Source: Apostichopus japonicus (taxonomy: Eukaryota > Echinodermata > Holothuroidea > Aspidochirotida > Stichopodidae). Taken from it: 64,000 bases of DNA. Positions within the stretch are counted from its first letter, which is position 1, and each line of letters begins with the position of its first letter. This document shows positions 33,842 to 49,600 of the stretch, piece by piece. A model generated the notes under the pieces. That model saw nothing but the letters and a program-made list of their open reading frames with translations. It made no database searches and was not told where the DNA came from. The position numbers and the translations under genes were made by a program. The stretch covers positions 23,150,577 through 23,214,576 of the forward strand of contig NC_092582.1 of NCBI RefSeq assembly GCF_037975245.1. Reading direction: 5' to 3'.

Positions 33842-36800
33842 GTAAAGCTAGGTTTGTATAACTGAGAGTGCTAACCGAGTTTTTCTTACACCTGTATGGA
33901 TTATGTGCAAGTTAATAGTGTGACCCAAATACGCGAAACATTAATAACGGGATCGGCAAGACAGGCTAGGCCTATGTTAGGTCGCGTCAAAAACCGTGAT
34001 GCTACTCAAATAAGCAATAGCACTGGTACCATTCCCGGTTATTATTCCCCGTGAAAACAGGTGGGGTAAAATAAGGTTATTAATAATAAATGTTATGTGA
34101 TACTGCCAAATCAACCTGGTTCTGTTCGAGTGTTTCACAGTCATTGCACAGAAGTGTCATTGTCACCCCTCTCGCACAAGTACTCAGGACAGTAAATACA
34201 CAGAGGCTTCTCAAAAGTTTCAGATACATAGACAAGAAATCATGTATCTTTAAAAAAAAAAACAATTAAAATAGCCCTGATAAGTACAGTGACTGAATGT
34301 AACAAGAAGGAGATGTGTCTGGTTAAGAAACACACCTTCACACATTTTGCCCACCTTAGTTATAATACTGTACTACACTAACAGAGAGCTGACAACTGAG
34401 ATGTTATGATACAAAGGTAAATCTGCAGTGTCTGGTGAACATGAATAGAACGTATAAACAGTGTGGGATTCATAAAAGGATTGCAAGGCAAAGATGAGGA
34501 TGAAAGGTTAGTGACGTGCCCTGTAAAACGAAATGGAACATAGGCCTAGGTACAGTATAGAAATGGGCTTAGCAACAGAAACAACCATTTAGTATTAGAT
34601 GACCACAGGAACAGTATTTTATTGATAATATCTTCCAGGTCAGGTAAGGAAGTGCTCTATGTTCAAGGGTAAAAGATGATGAGGTCTGAGGAACTGGCTA
34701 ATTCAGCATAGAATTTCCTACAGGTTGTATGTGTTAGGGTTGTGTAGGCCCAAGGTACACCCTGCCCATGCATCAGATGTTAATAGTAGCATGGTACTTG
34801 GTGGGTGAGGTATGGAGCACTTCTAAATTAAGACTGTTGGGGCAATTTTTTCTAGACTTTGTGAAATAGATTCGTCGAATTGCTTTACTGTACATCTGAC
34901 TTCTGCCACGAACTTGTCCCATTACTTTAGCAGATGATTTTGTCACCATTTTAGTAGATTTAGGGAAAGAACGAACATTGGATGCAGGGGGAGATTGCTA
35001 TATTAGCAAAGCAATGTAAAAGTGTGAGATATGGTCAAAATATTCTTGGCATTGGGATTCTTCTGTAATACTTTGAATTACAGCATAATGTTTGGCAACA
35101 TAAAAGTCCACAAAAGAAAGTTAGAAGGGACTAATGTGGTCTAGAGCTTGCCTCAGTCAGAGAGAAGGAGATCTGTAGCAGTTTGTGAACATTGTGGAAA
35201 GTCTATGTCATATATATACCTCATAAACCTACATACATGTGTCATTTAGAACTTTAGAACTGAGTTAGTTCTTGTGTAGCCTGGTTACATTGTGTACTGT
35301 AGGTTAGTATATTTAGCAATAGCTTTCTAAAACACATTATTGCAAAGCTTATATTACAGTTGTTAACATACCTATTACAGTTATGTATGCTTTTTTTTAG
35401 CTGGTTATGGGTTGTACCTGATGGTTATAGAGCTGTATAATATATATCATTGCAATAGGCTGTATTACACAGGTTAGTGCATAGGTTAGACATTGGTTGA
35501 AGGCGTAGGCTCATTGAAGCTGGTTTTTTGTTAGTTTTACCAGCTGGTTTAAGAGCAATTGTATTATACAGCAGTAGGTTGCAAAGTTTCTTAATGAGTT
35601 AATGGTATGCGGTTACAACAATAGATCAGTTTTTCTGTTCTCTCCATACAGTTTTAGGTTCGTTATCATGGAGAACTCACACATGTGGAGAACTGAGGGC
35701 TGCAGATGAGGGCAAAGCTGTCACTCTCTGTGGCTGGCTGCAACATAAACGTTTTGATTTCTTGGTGACGTTGAGGGACTCGCATGGAGTGACACAAGCT
35801 GTACTACCAGAAGACAAGGTATGTTGCTTGAAGTTTGGAAAACAAAGGAAAATGATTTGTCTTAAGAGGGGGGGAGGGGGGGGGCTTTACATTTTTTGAA
35901 GTGCCATCTGATACTCACTGACGTTGAGTATGAATATATGGTAACTTGATGTTCAGCCTTTCATTTGGAGAAACATAACCTGTGATATCTTGGAATGAGA
36001 TTTTTGCTCAGCTGTTTGGTGAACTTGTCCCGGACAGGTATCGCTATCTCATTGATCAACAATGCAGGTCTTGGTAAATGATGTCTTCCTCAAGCACTTT
36101 ATAGCTGTGACACAGTATACTATATAGGAACTCTGCTTGAATAGAATGACAAAAAAAAGAAGAATTTTGCTATATATCTGTATATATCTGATTCTGTATA
36201 CATCAATTTCCGACAAATTTATCGTAACGTGGGGGTAAAATTGTCCGTCACATCGATTGGTGATACAATTGAGGTCATTTGAAAGGCACAATTCCAAGAA
36301 AACTTAATCCTATGCCCCTTTAACAACGTTGTTTCAAATAAACAGATCCATGCCCGGTTTTCAGCTTGTTGAATGCAATCTCGCAGCTCAACCACTACTG
36401 CAGTACTTAGCAATTTACTCTGTCAATACTGTGGCTTGTATATATGTGTTTGCCTAATGACATGGTACAGTTTGATCTTGGCTATGTTTCATAATGATTT
36501 ATCACCAACCATGATGAATAATGCAGCTCTCTTTTAATTGTTTCATCTCTCATTTTCTATATTGCTTGGCAGGTTACCAGAGGGAAGCTGTCACACAGGT
36601 TGAGCAGCGCTCACTTGGAATCTGTTGTTAAGGTCAAAGGTCATGTGCAAAAGAGACCAGATAAAATGAACAACACAGTGAGTGTGCTTCAATCAACAGT
36701 ATAGCTTACCTTCACACTGAAATATGCATTTAATTTCCACAGTATTGTGGATTTCTCTTTCAGGTTTGGCTATTTCTCATGCGAGACTTCCTTTGTCTTT

Positions 36801-39551
36801 GGTGAGGTCAAAGGGTCAGCACATGTGTAATCTTTCTTCCACAAATCTCTGCACCTCAATAATTGTAATAGCATAATAAGTGGCCCTACGAGGGTGCAAT
36901 AAGTATGTATACAGTCTTTGAAGGATGGAACAGGTCGTTTATGGTCAAAACTTGAAATACTTGTGAATATATTATCTCAAGGGAAGGAAATTTTCGTAAA
37001 AATGCCACATGGCTTGCCCATTTTAAGTGCAAGCTGGCAGTGTTGAAATTTGAAAAGCTCTTTATCTTGATAATTTAGTAAACTTACAAAATGTCTGCTC
37101 ATGCATCATACAATAGTCTTGATGACTTACAACAAGTGAAGCCATTGGTGGAGGGCAAAGGTCATTCTTAAATCACAGCCAGTCAAAACTTCCAAAGCTT
37201 GCAAACATGATCTCAAGAAGGGTAATGCTCACAAATGTTCAAGTTATCTTTTGTAGTTTGTTTGTAACGATCACTGGAACCTTATTGTCTGACTAACACG
37301 ATGAGTAACTATGAGGGAACGGTTACTCAGGTTGTTGATTGCACCCTTGATTTGTTCTTCGTGCATATGGGGAATGTGTTGGTAAAAGTAGAAGTGACCT
37401 AGCTTCAAACGTAGTGACACGATGAATTCTTAGTTTGGACCAGGAAAGTTTCTTGTGTTGTTTAAAGATTGTACAAAGTTTATGACAATTCACTTGTATT
37501 GTTTTTTAAACTCTTACATGTTGACTTTCCCTTGATGAAGAATACAAACTACAAATATAGCTTTTGATGAAACGTATTTGGGGAGACGTATTTGTCATTG
37601 ATATGTAGCTTAAAATGTCCATTATCCCATAAGTCAATGCCATGTTACTGATAACCATACTGGTATGTTGAGTCTGTATTCCTGCCTCTTCTGTTCCTCA
37701 TTGATAGAAAATGCCGACTGGTGATGTGGAAGTGGTAGTCGAGGACTTTGAAATTCTTAACAACTGTATGGAGACGTTACCTATTCAACCACATGATCAT
37801 ATGAGTGTAAGTCTGAGCTGGTATTCTTATATGAAAATGAGGGGTCAAAGGTCACTCAGTTGTTAGTATGGTAATGTGGAAGTGGTAGTCGAGGACTTTG
37901 AAATTCTTAACAATTGTATAGAGAAGTAAATGACCATATGAGTGAATAGCAAACAATCTGATATTAACATAATGGGTCAAAGGTGAAATTTTTTGTATGG
38001 GGAGTTTGTTCCAACAAGATGGTTTAAGTATAACATTTAACAGAAAAACCGATACCAGAGTAATAGGTCTAAGGACAAGGCCATATTGGAATAATTTAGT
38101 AGTCATATTTTGTGTAGCAGTATTGAGGGCTCTGCACTTGGTATGGGGAATATTATGGTTCCAGTGAACAAAAATTGCTATTTGTCTTTGCACTTGTACA
38201 GCAAGGAACCCATTTTGGCATAGATTTTTGCTGTGCTACAACAGATAAATTATTCCCCACACACGTGTGCAAGTGTTATCATAAACTTAATGTTTAAACT
38301 GAGTTCAAAGCTATATTTTTGGTGTGACCACTTGTATTAGTAGACACCCTGATATACTTAAATCCTATGATATGATATTATGATTAAATGCCCCTAAATG
38401 GAGCTACATACAGTACCCACTGTGGAATCGAGTTATCGATACATCTAGTAGCGATATTAACAGCAGCATGCGGTTGATTCATTGAGATCGTAAGCCGAGT
38501 GAGTCCAGCTGATAAATGCTGTTGATCCCTTTAAGAAACGTTTATATGGAGGATGGCTTTTAGATCCAAGTTTTTGAAACACCTTCCTGGCAGATGACCT
38601 AGCTACTTAGCGTAGCCAAGGGGGGGGGGGGGCAAAGGGGGCAACCCCTTGAGCATATTTTTTATCTCAATACATTACATGTATAGAGATATTGTAACAG
38701 TAAGTGGGACTTTCTCTTCTCTTAAAAATTTTTCAGCGTCTTCAAACAAAGTTCTTTTTCTCTGGAATTTCCAGAGCAAGAATATATCATATAGACCAAC
38801 AAAAGTTACTATTTTTTATTCCAGAATTGTATCTCATTCTGTGACTTTTTCACCGATTTATGTCCAAATCGGGCCAATTTGGACTGAAAACACACTTTGG
38901 CAGACCTGTTTTGCACACGCTCCAAAACTTATGTTTTATGAAAGAGAATAGAATAGAACTGTCTTTCAACAGTGGTATCGTCTAAGATAGGGTCCTATGT
39001 ATTATATATTTTATTAAAACTTTAAACTTTCACTTGTTGTTTACAGGTAGGTATTAATAAGAATTTTACTACATGTATATGACATTTAATGGCTTTTATT
39101 TGCTTTATTTGATGTTTAAATGATTTTTCTTTCTTAAAACAACACTGAGCTGCCGCCCCTACTTTTAGTAAAAAGTTCCGTTTTTGATGATTAAGCCCCG
39201 CCCCCAAGTCTGTTTTGTAGCAGATTGGCTATGACTCATAACAGCTACATGTTAGATATACGAAAATGGCTACCCTCGCGAACAATTTTCTGTTCTGTAG
39301 TTAGGTACGCGAGGTGTTAGTGTATTGCATGCTAATTACATTCTGTACTGCTGAATCCTACGTAGTGCATTTAATTTATATTAGGCCTTCGTTTTTGTAA
39401 CATCCATTTAAGGATAGTACTGGTGTTCAGGTAGCTTTTCAGAGCAAGGGCCATGATAAGTTTGTTTGATTGCCCTTCATGTATTTTGTATAATTACGTA
39501 TACACATTCTTGTATTTCTGAAGGCTACTTACTGTAGGCCTAGTGCATTTA

Positions 39552-39591
<40 letters not shown>

Positions 39592-42500
39592 CCTAGGCCC
39601 CTAGGCCTATTAGGCTTTCAGTGATAGCCACATTAGCATTGTACTGGTGTTCAGACAGCTTTTCCTAGGAAGGACCAGGGTAAGTTTGTTTGATGGGTAC
39701 GTATAAAAGAGGAGCCGGCCATAGCATCACAACTTTGATCAGACTATAAAAATTGTATAAGTTTATGTTTTATTTATAAGAATATAAGATGTATAAGGTT
39801 ATAAGAAGTATGTTTAGCTTTCTTTTGAACCTGTAATGTTTGACATCAAATGTACAAAGAATTAAAATACAATAACAAAATGGAGAGGAACTGAGGTGGC
39901 TATTAGGGGAAGAGGAGGCCACCCATCACTTGCATATAAAAACTTGTAATCTTCTTTTACATTATTTTTTCCAAGTCATAAATCCATGAAATCTTCATGT
40001 AAGAAAAATTGAGATGGAAAAACGTGGGTTGTTTTGATATCTAGAAGTGGACACAGTTTTGATGGTAGTCACCACTACAGTCTACAGTAACATACAGTAG
40101 GTCAATAGGCCTAGCTCTCAAGGCAGGCATCAAGAATATGGTCGAGTTGTTCGCCTCTTCTAATTTGGCTGTTGTCATTGACGTCAAACTATAGGACCAA
40201 AAAGTCCAACAGAGACTGACCTAAGATGAAGGATACCACATAAAAAACAAGTTCTTAAATATTCTATGACATTACTAAACCTTGCAACGTCGTTCTTTCG
40301 ACTAACAGGCAATGAGCGCTAAAGGCAAGACTAGCAGGATAAAGTGTAACCTGCAGAGACTATTCGTGGCAAAATAGCAAAAATGCAAGTTATATATTTG
40401 TTGTACCATGATTGATATTGATAATTGTAGAGACAGAGCAAAGATTTGAAATTAGGAATCAAAATTAAAACTTCCATTATTGAGATACTGCATCATTGAT
40501 GCTCTTGTTTGTATTTTTTTATATGATATCGCTAGTAATTTCAAAATAAAAAAATGCTCAGATGCAACTTACAAGGCCTGGGAAGTGCCATTTCCAGCGA
40601 TCTGGGAGGCATTTTCGGCCAAAATTTTCTTGTACGTTTCGCGCCAACACATGGTGGCGCTACACTTAGATAGTTTGCTACAGTTTTGCCCCTCCCTTGG
40701 CAAAATCCTCTTTACGCCCCTGCCTAGCTAGCAGCTGGTTAAGCATTTGTCAGACATGTATACAATCATAAGCAGCGATCTATGTGTCTGATTTTGACAA
40801 TCTCTGTCCTTAATATTCACGATTGTCCTACTTACTACAAATGGTTAATTGAAACCAGCAGCAGCTTATAGACAGTGGATAATACACGTCTTCACATTGA
40901 CTTTGCTGATAGGTGTCTGAGGCTACCAGGATGTTATTCCGATACTTGGACTTGAGGTCGTCTAGAATGCAGCGTAACCTTAGACTCAGATCTGAAGTGG
41001 CTTTGAAGGCCAGAGAATATCTGTGGAAGGAACACAGTGAGTCCGTGTGAACACTTTCAGCTCATTTTTGATCCAGTATGGTTTATATCTATTTAACAAT
41101 TGGACAGATTAAATTTGGACAATTTTGACTGTCAAATTTGATGATTTGGTTTGACAGTTAAATATGACAGAGTATTTGCTGTTTGACAGAGTAATTTACA
41201 AATCAATTTTGACAATATAACAATCAAATTTGACAATTAGATTTTATAATCAAATTTGACAGTTAAATTTGACCGAGTAAAGTTATTTCCTAGTCTACTT
41301 TGTATACATGATTTACTACATAACATTGCTACTTTACAACAGTGTGAATATCTAATGTAACCCAGGCCTTACAGTTTGGTCGTAAGAACAGCAAATTTGG
41401 TCGTCGGAAGAAGTGTAGCAAAAAGAAGCAGTGACCAGCATGTACACTGTAGGATGTAATGTACACTGTAGGAGAGATGTGTACAGTAGGGTTAGTGAAC
41501 ACAACACCAGCTTTGATCACAGTAGCAATTTATCATTTAACCTATTGGAGGTTTTTTAGTTACAATGTAATTTGAATTTCATGTAAACAACCAGTCGTCT
41601 GCTGTACAAACCTCACAGTCTGGTTGACAGAACTGAAATTTGTTTTTTTGTTGTATCGAACTAAAGGACGACCATTACAAATTTTTCCTGGCATACCAGC
41701 CCCTTGTTCTTCCTGTTTGACAAAATCATATGTGACAGCAAAGTTATAAATTTTCAGTGAAAATTTGTAATTGGGATAATTGGAAATATCAATTGAAAAC
41801 TGCAGATTGGGTTAATGAGGGTGTGTTGTAAATATTGAAAGGGCAAAGTATTCCAAAGTTATGGTGCTGGGATGTTAAGGCACTGTCGCCGTAAAACGAT
41901 GTCTTAGATAGAGTTCCTGATTTGAGAAGAAGTTTATCCGATGAGCGATGTTTGTAATCATGTTTATCATAACTGCATTTGCATCCCTCTTTGCCTGTTA
42001 CTCTGTCATATCTCTTATGATTATGATTAATAATCTGATTAAATGATATGATTACTATAATCTCTAATGGTTGTTTTAGATTTCGTAGAAGTGGAGACAC
42101 CAACTCTGTTCAGAAGAACTCCCGGAGGAGCCAAGGAGTTTATAGTTCCGACTCATCAAGCCGGTCATTTTTACTCCCTTCCTCAAAGCCCTCAACAGGT
42201 GGGTTGACTTTCAGGGGGGGGGGAGAGAAAGCGGAACCAGGGTGCACGGGAGGCATGTGCTCCCAAATTCTGCGGGGAAAAGCCCCTGTTAATAGTGGCC
42301 TCTTTCATAAATGAAAATGCCCATTATTTCTACCATTCTTCACCCTGAATTTTCAAAGTTTGCGCCCACCGGATTCAGTCCTCTTCCACCTCCCTAGTTG
42401 GGTATTAAATAAAAGTTGGTCCATTATAGGGTTCCACTTGCAACCCCTCCATTGGTGACCTTTCTCCAGTGGGTGTTTGGAGGAAATTATTGAGTAATTA

Positions 42501-45500
42501 AAAATTTATGGTTTTGAAATGCAATAAGGCAAGATGAACTAACCCTTATGACACTGTTGAAGAGATTCAAACCAAAACAAAGGCTGTGATTGGTTCGTTG
42601 TGTGTAACATTGTTTCAATGTTTAGGCAGTTTGGTAATTCCGATGTATTTTAAGTTCATGTGCTTTTCTGTATGATACGATATTAAGATATGATAAAAAT
42701 TGTTCAATATATTTCCCAAAGTACAAGTTTAGAATAGATATGATCTTTTAAAGCATTGCAAGAATATTACCTATTATTTTCTAATTTTAATTGAATGCCA
42801 GATTGAAAACAAACACCTCTTTCACTGAGATTCAAGACAGCTTTTACGAACTCATTTCTGGAATTTTATTCCCCATGCTGATAGTAACATCCTATCGCAA
42901 TGTAACTCATTGTTGTGAATATTCAAATTGATTTCAAATCATGATCCAATCAAATTTGCTTAAAAGTTAATCATCATTAGCATTCACTTTTTTAAACAGG
43001 CTAGGAGAGAGAGCCTTTGCTTTAACAATCACAAATATATCGTTATTAATACTCTTTTGGTTGCATAATTTTACGACCAAATGCCAAAACCCAGTTTAAT
43101 GGGATGATCAAGAGTCCTAAGGGGTGAGGGGGAGGGGTATACATTTCAAGGAACAGGGGAAATATTTCCCTGATTGAAACAGTTTCTTCTATACAGAGAG
43201 TTGACACAACAAATAGATGTGAAAGTGGTTAACCAGGGCTACCTTGAGGGTAGGGAGATGTGTGTGTTAGTGGGGAGGGTTGGGGGAAGGGGGTTGTTGG
43301 TAGAGGGTGGTAGAGTTCAAATGAATTTGGGTTAATCTAAGAACGATCACCACAAAATCACTGTAGATTAATCAGAATGGATTCCTATTGGGCTCAATAA
43401 TCACACACGGGTCAATGCAAAGAACAAACATTTCCAGAATTCTAGCAAGGTGTTCATATTATTGTATGGTATTATTGTATAGGAGTACTTGGTATGTATT
43501 GTTAGCAGAAGTCTGTGCTGTAACATTTAAGTATATAGTCAGTAGTTTTAGAATATAAAGGTGATACTCATAAGATCTGCAATTGCCTATATTATTGATC
43601 TCAAGATATTAACGAGGTTGTGACTTTATGTTCCCTTTTCTTTCATTCTTTCTTTTAAAGTTTAAACAATTATTGATGGTTGGAGCCATCGATCGATACT
43701 TTCAGATCGCAAGATGTTTTCGGGATGAAGGGAGCAGACCGGACCGACAACCAGAATTCACACAGGTAGGGTAATCATATCTGTGCTTCGTGCGTCCGTT
43801 TCTCAGAAAGACAAAAATTGCAGCACCGATGTTTGACCCAAGAGAAACTTTATTCGGCTTATGCAGAAATTCAGTATTTAATATATATTTTTTTTTTCAA
43901 GAAAGATTTATGCTTGAAGGAATCTACATTTAAGCCAGACAAATAATTTGGCGGTAAAAAACACTGTTGCACGGCAACCATGTCAAAGGTTAAGGTGCTC
44001 ATTTTGTCTTACAAATTGATAAAGAGGTATCCTTCATTAATGTTACTTCGCAACAATTATAAAAATGACTGGCAAAATGAAGCTTCCAAAATGCGAGAGG
44101 GGAAGAAAGCTGACAAGGTTTCAAGCCCCTTTCTGCAGAAGACAATTTTTGGGGGGTTAATTTCCATCAGACAATTTATGTTGGCAGTTTTAGCAATCTT
44201 GTAATGTTTTTAGTAAGGCTATTTGGTGTGTATTGTACAAAAAAAGTTTCTGTAAATTTTCCAAGACACTTCAGCAGTTTGAGGTGTATGCAACTGGAAA
44301 CTGAGCAGTTGAATGGATGTCCCTCTTTTAACAAATTGTAAGGATTCAGCTGATTTATCCAGCAAGAGTGTAGAGTTCATCTGCTAGTTTTAAAGTGGGG
44401 GAGGGTGCGTCAACTTATGCTAAGTCCTATGGACATGAAAGGTCATTCTTTTCATTTTACAGATTGATATAGAAATGTCTTTCGTCGATAAGGAGTCCAT
44501 CTACCAGCTGATAGAGGGCTTAATGAGGTATGTCTGGCCTAGAGAACTACCCAGCATCAGTGACTCATTCCCCAGAATTACCTACTCAGATGCTATGAAT
44601 CAAGTAAGTGTGCATAGAATGAGCTGATTATTACATGAAGTACCAGCAGAGTGAGGACAAATACAAAGTCCTTAGTACAATGAAAATAAGTTAACAGTCT
44701 GTGAATATGAGTGCAAGACTACTAACACCAGTAAGAATACATGGTCTGGAATACAAGTATGAATTAACAAAGTATAAGGGAGTATGGAGCTACTACTATG
44801 AGTTTGAGTATGTATGTAGTATCAGCATGAGCTTTAGAGAGTATGTAGTGTTAGTATGAATTTGAGTATGTAGTTTCAGCATGAGCCTGAGTGAATATGT
44901 GATGTTGGTATTAATTTGAGTATGGGTGACTTTGTAGTGTCAGCACAAGCTTTGGTGAGTATTTAGTGTTAGTATGAATTCAAGTATGAGTGAGTATGTA
45001 GTGTCAGCATGAGCTTTGGAGGGTATGTAGTGTTAGTATGAATTTAAGTATGAGTGACTTGGTAATGTCAACTTGAGCTTTAGTGGGTATGTAGTGTTAG
45101 TATGAATTCATGTATGAGTGAGTATGTAGTGTCAGCATGAGCTTTAGTGGGTATGTAGTGTTAGTATGAATTTGAGTATGAGTGACTTTGTGTGTCAGCA
45201 TGAGCTTTAGTGAATATGTAGTGTACGTATGAATTTAAGTATGAGAGTATGAAGTGTCAGCATGAGCTTTAGTGAGTATGTAGCATTAGTATGAATTCAA
45301 GTATGAGTGAGTATGTAGTGTCAGCATGAGCTTTAGTGGGTATGTAGTGTTAGTATGAATTTGAGTATGAGTGACTTTGTAGTGTCAGCATGAGCGTTAG
45401 TGAATATGTAGTGTAAGTATGAATTTAAGTATGAGAGTATGAAGTGTCAGCATGAGCTTTAGTGAGTATGTAGCATTAGTATGAATTCAAGTATGAGTGA

Positions 45501-46281
45501 GTATGTAGTGTCAGCATGAGCTTTGGTGAGTATGCAGTGTTAGTATGAATTTAAGAATGAGAGTATGTAGTGTCAGCATGAGCTTTAGTGAGTATGTAGT
45601 GATAGTTTGTGTTGGATTGAGTGTGTAGTATCAGCATGAGCTTTTAAAATTACGTCTTGTTAGTATGAATTTGAGTATGTAGCATGAGCTTAATTGGATA
45701 TGTGGTGTTAGTATGGTGAGTGTGTAGTATTATTATGAATTTGTCTAAGTAGTATGAGTTTGAGTATGTAGTATCAGTATACATATGGATGAGTATTTAG
45801 TATGGTTATGAGTTTGAGTGAGTATCTAATATCATTTTGAGTATAAAGATGGTGAATATTAGTATATAGTTGGACAATTGTACTAACATACGCATGGGTA
45901 CTAACCCAAACGCTATAAGTCTTCTTTGAATTTATAAGGACATTTTGTAGACTGATGTATTTGCGAAAGAGAGTAAACATTCTTTTTTTACCTTCTTGAC
46001 TCTTCAGTATGGCACAGATAAACCAGATACTAGATTTGACATGAAGGTAAGGATATCCTGGTTTTATCTTTTGTTCCTATTACAAAATCTGAAATGTTTC
46101 CATATTAATTTGAAAATGGATCAGTTTTCCAAAAGATGACATATTGAAATTTTAAGAATCTATATGTCAAAGTCAAACAAATTAGAAAAAGAAAAGTTGC
46201 TTATTTATTAAGTTAATATTTACTTGTTTTTAAGTTCTGATACAAATTCTACCAATTTGCTACCAATTTATATATATATAA

Positions 46282-46368
<87 letters not shown>

Positions 46369-46568
46369 GGGTTATATAACAGAAAAAGGTGACGTTATTA
46401 TCATGTTTTACGGCAAGGGAAAGATAAATTTGTTACTTTTGTTGTATTTCACAAGCATTTTACTATTTTTTTGTGCCGGCCAGTGGACTGTTTATTCACT
46501 TCCAATGCCGGCCGGCAGGCGTGAGTGGCGGTTACCACCGGCCGCCGCCGGCCGGCGTGGCTATAACC

Positions 46569-46617
<49 letters not shown>

Positions 46618-49600
46618 ATATCGGATTTACCAAAATATTCTTCGGTGGTGCCATTGATCAAAACAATTGGCATCTTTGATGAGCATTTGTTTGAATATTT
46701 ATGCTATGTATCCCAGAACCTTTTTCCTATCTTTATCTCATTCTTGCTTTTAGCTTGTTGATGTAACTTCTATCCTCAAAGACTGTGGATTGGCCAGTTT
46801 CAGTTCATCCTCTCCAGATTTCTGTATCAAAGCTATCAGGTGCCCTTTAGGTGCTGTAAGTGATCAATTGATAATTTATTGATGCCCTTTATGTGATTTG
46901 AGTGCTCAACCTATCATTTATTATTATTATTATTATCATGGTTCCTTATCTAGCGCAAATACTATAAAATATATATATTCATATGCGCTTTACATGATGA
47001 AGAATAAAACAATGATAAGAAAGAATTAAAAAAAGACAAAAATCAAGTTAAATTAAGTTAATAAAAATAGTGGATAAAAGAATATAATAATTACATGATA
47101 AACAGTAAAACAAATATATAGCAAGAAAACAATTTACGAATCAGAAATCAAGTGAATGTAAAATATAGCAAATAAGAAAATATGATATTGAGTAGAAAAA
47201 TAAAATAAAAATGTTATATAAAAACCTGGGAAATAAAAATCTGAAAATGTAAATAATCGCAAGAGCCGGGAAAAATATATAAAACCATGGGCAAACCACA
47301 GAAATAATAATACATAAAATGATTTCAGATATTATAAGATTTGAAGTATAAATGAGTCTTAAGTTTGGATTTGAAAAGGGTAAAACTTTCAATTTTTCTT
47401 AAAACCTCAGGAATTTTTCTTAAAACCTGCTGGTTGATTGATGCCCAGCATCCTCCTAACCACTAACATACACATACATAACTTAATAGTGTGAAGCATC
47501 GTACAACTATTATTTAACAACTAGATATGAATATACATGAATTACATGACTTGATCTTGTCAAAACATGCTACGTAAAAGTGAGATATGAATGAACATTA
47601 ATTACATAATTTGTTAAAACATCCTAACTGTGAGCATGCTAATGATAGGATATATCAGTTCATGTTTTTATGGATGTTACTTGCATTATTTCTTGTATTG
47701 GGTAGAGACTTACACTTTGTGATATTCTATACGGGAGTCAGATATTTGTTTAATTTTTTTCCAGTTCTTGAAAGCTCTCACCTACAGTACTGTTTTATAA
47801 TATCACTTGATGTTAATATCTCTAACTCTATTTTAACTTCTTAGCAGCTGATTTTTCTAATATGTCATTTAGTTAAATCTGTTTTTATTTTTTTTATTGT
47901 CAGAACAATTATTTTATTTAGTTTATGTTACGTAATCTGTCAGTCTCTTAATTTAGAATCTAATCATGTTATTTTCAGAGACATTTTTCACGGCCTCGAT
48001 TAGACGCTCTTCAGACCAAATGTCGGAATCTTCACGGTTACAACTTCTTGCCCGTTCATATCAAAGAGGACTCTTGGAAATCACCACTTGTTAAACATCT
48101 CACAGAAACTGTAAAGTCATCTTTAACAGAGCATCTTGAGGCTGGCCCTGGAGATATGCTGTTAATCTGTGCTGGTAAAAGACATAAAGTGGTTAGTACC
48201 AGCAGAGTATTACATAGGGGCTTGTGTCTTCTAGACATGCCTCTACACTCTCACTTACCCTTTTCTTTCTTTGGTGAAGTGCATCAACAGAGTTTTCTTT
48301 TGCACAGTAATTTTAAATATCTTCATTGACAACTTTGCACATTTTTAAATGTAAGGAAGTTTCATAACTTTTGTGGGTACATTGGTTACTTAAACAAGTC
48401 TATTTGTGAATTAGGTAAGTCCATTAATGACTTGAGCAAGTCCATTGGTGACTTGAGTAAGTCCTTTGTGACTTGAACAAATTCATTGATAACCTGAGAA
48501 AGTCTATCTGCATGAGTTCAATTCAAGATTCAAGCAATCAGTCATTTGAAAGATCTGCTAAGGATTGTAACTTTTCTCACTGAGGCTTATTGTACCATAC
48601 TTAAAGTACTAGGGACACCTAGCCAATTTGCCCATATTCAGTATAGTCAGTAATGCGAAGTTTGGAATACTGCTAAGTTAGGACACCCCTAAGAAATACA
48701 CGATTTAACCATGACAACCTACTAGCAAGTGCCTATTTACGAAAAACTAAGAAGCTACAGTTATTTTCTCTCCAAAATGACCTGTGTGCAAGTATGCACT
48801 TACATATTTGTCAATAAAAGGAAGTTATAGTTGTGGGGTGTTTTAAGGCTTAGGTGTCCGAACTTCTCAGTGTCCATGCTACATTTGTTGTGTGTGATAA
48901 TCTGATTAAATATCTGTTGAAATGTTTCGAAAAGATCTTATCGTTTCCATCATATACACATTTGAAGTTTTGATAAAATCTGGGAAACTCATTAAATATG
49001 CGCAAACTATGACGTGAAGTGTTGTGCTCATCAAAAATGTCTTATTTTAACCCTTAATAGGTTAACCCCTAATTACAAGCCCACAGATATCATTTGAGTC
49101 AGACAATAATTTTAAGTCTATAAACCTGTGTTCAGTGTTCTTGAAACAAAGTCTGTGAAAACAAAGGGATAATATAGCAGAAATTAGGTAGTCACTTCCT
49201 TTTACATCATCAATATGCATAATTAGCATGTAAAGTGATAAATCTTTGATGGATTGATGGTAGTTGTAGCTATTTTCATTTTTAACAGGCAATGTTGTTC
49301 ATAGGTGTCCATAGAACTCTTATTAATAAATATTGAAAAACAAAAAATTAAAAATAATAATATTGAATTGTCCTTGACACATAGTTATTTGTGTTGTATT
49401 TTTCCCCGGAGTCCTGTCAATTTCAACGTCATCCATGGTAAAATTTGATTATATCTTTTACCTTCTATCCTCTTCCCCCCTCCCCCCAATTTTCTTATAA
49501 ATCATAAATGTACAATTGCAATCATTCAGATACTCTTTAGTTATAAAATACCAAATTTTCTACTTCAATTTTTTTTTTACACTTTTATTGTCCATATTTT

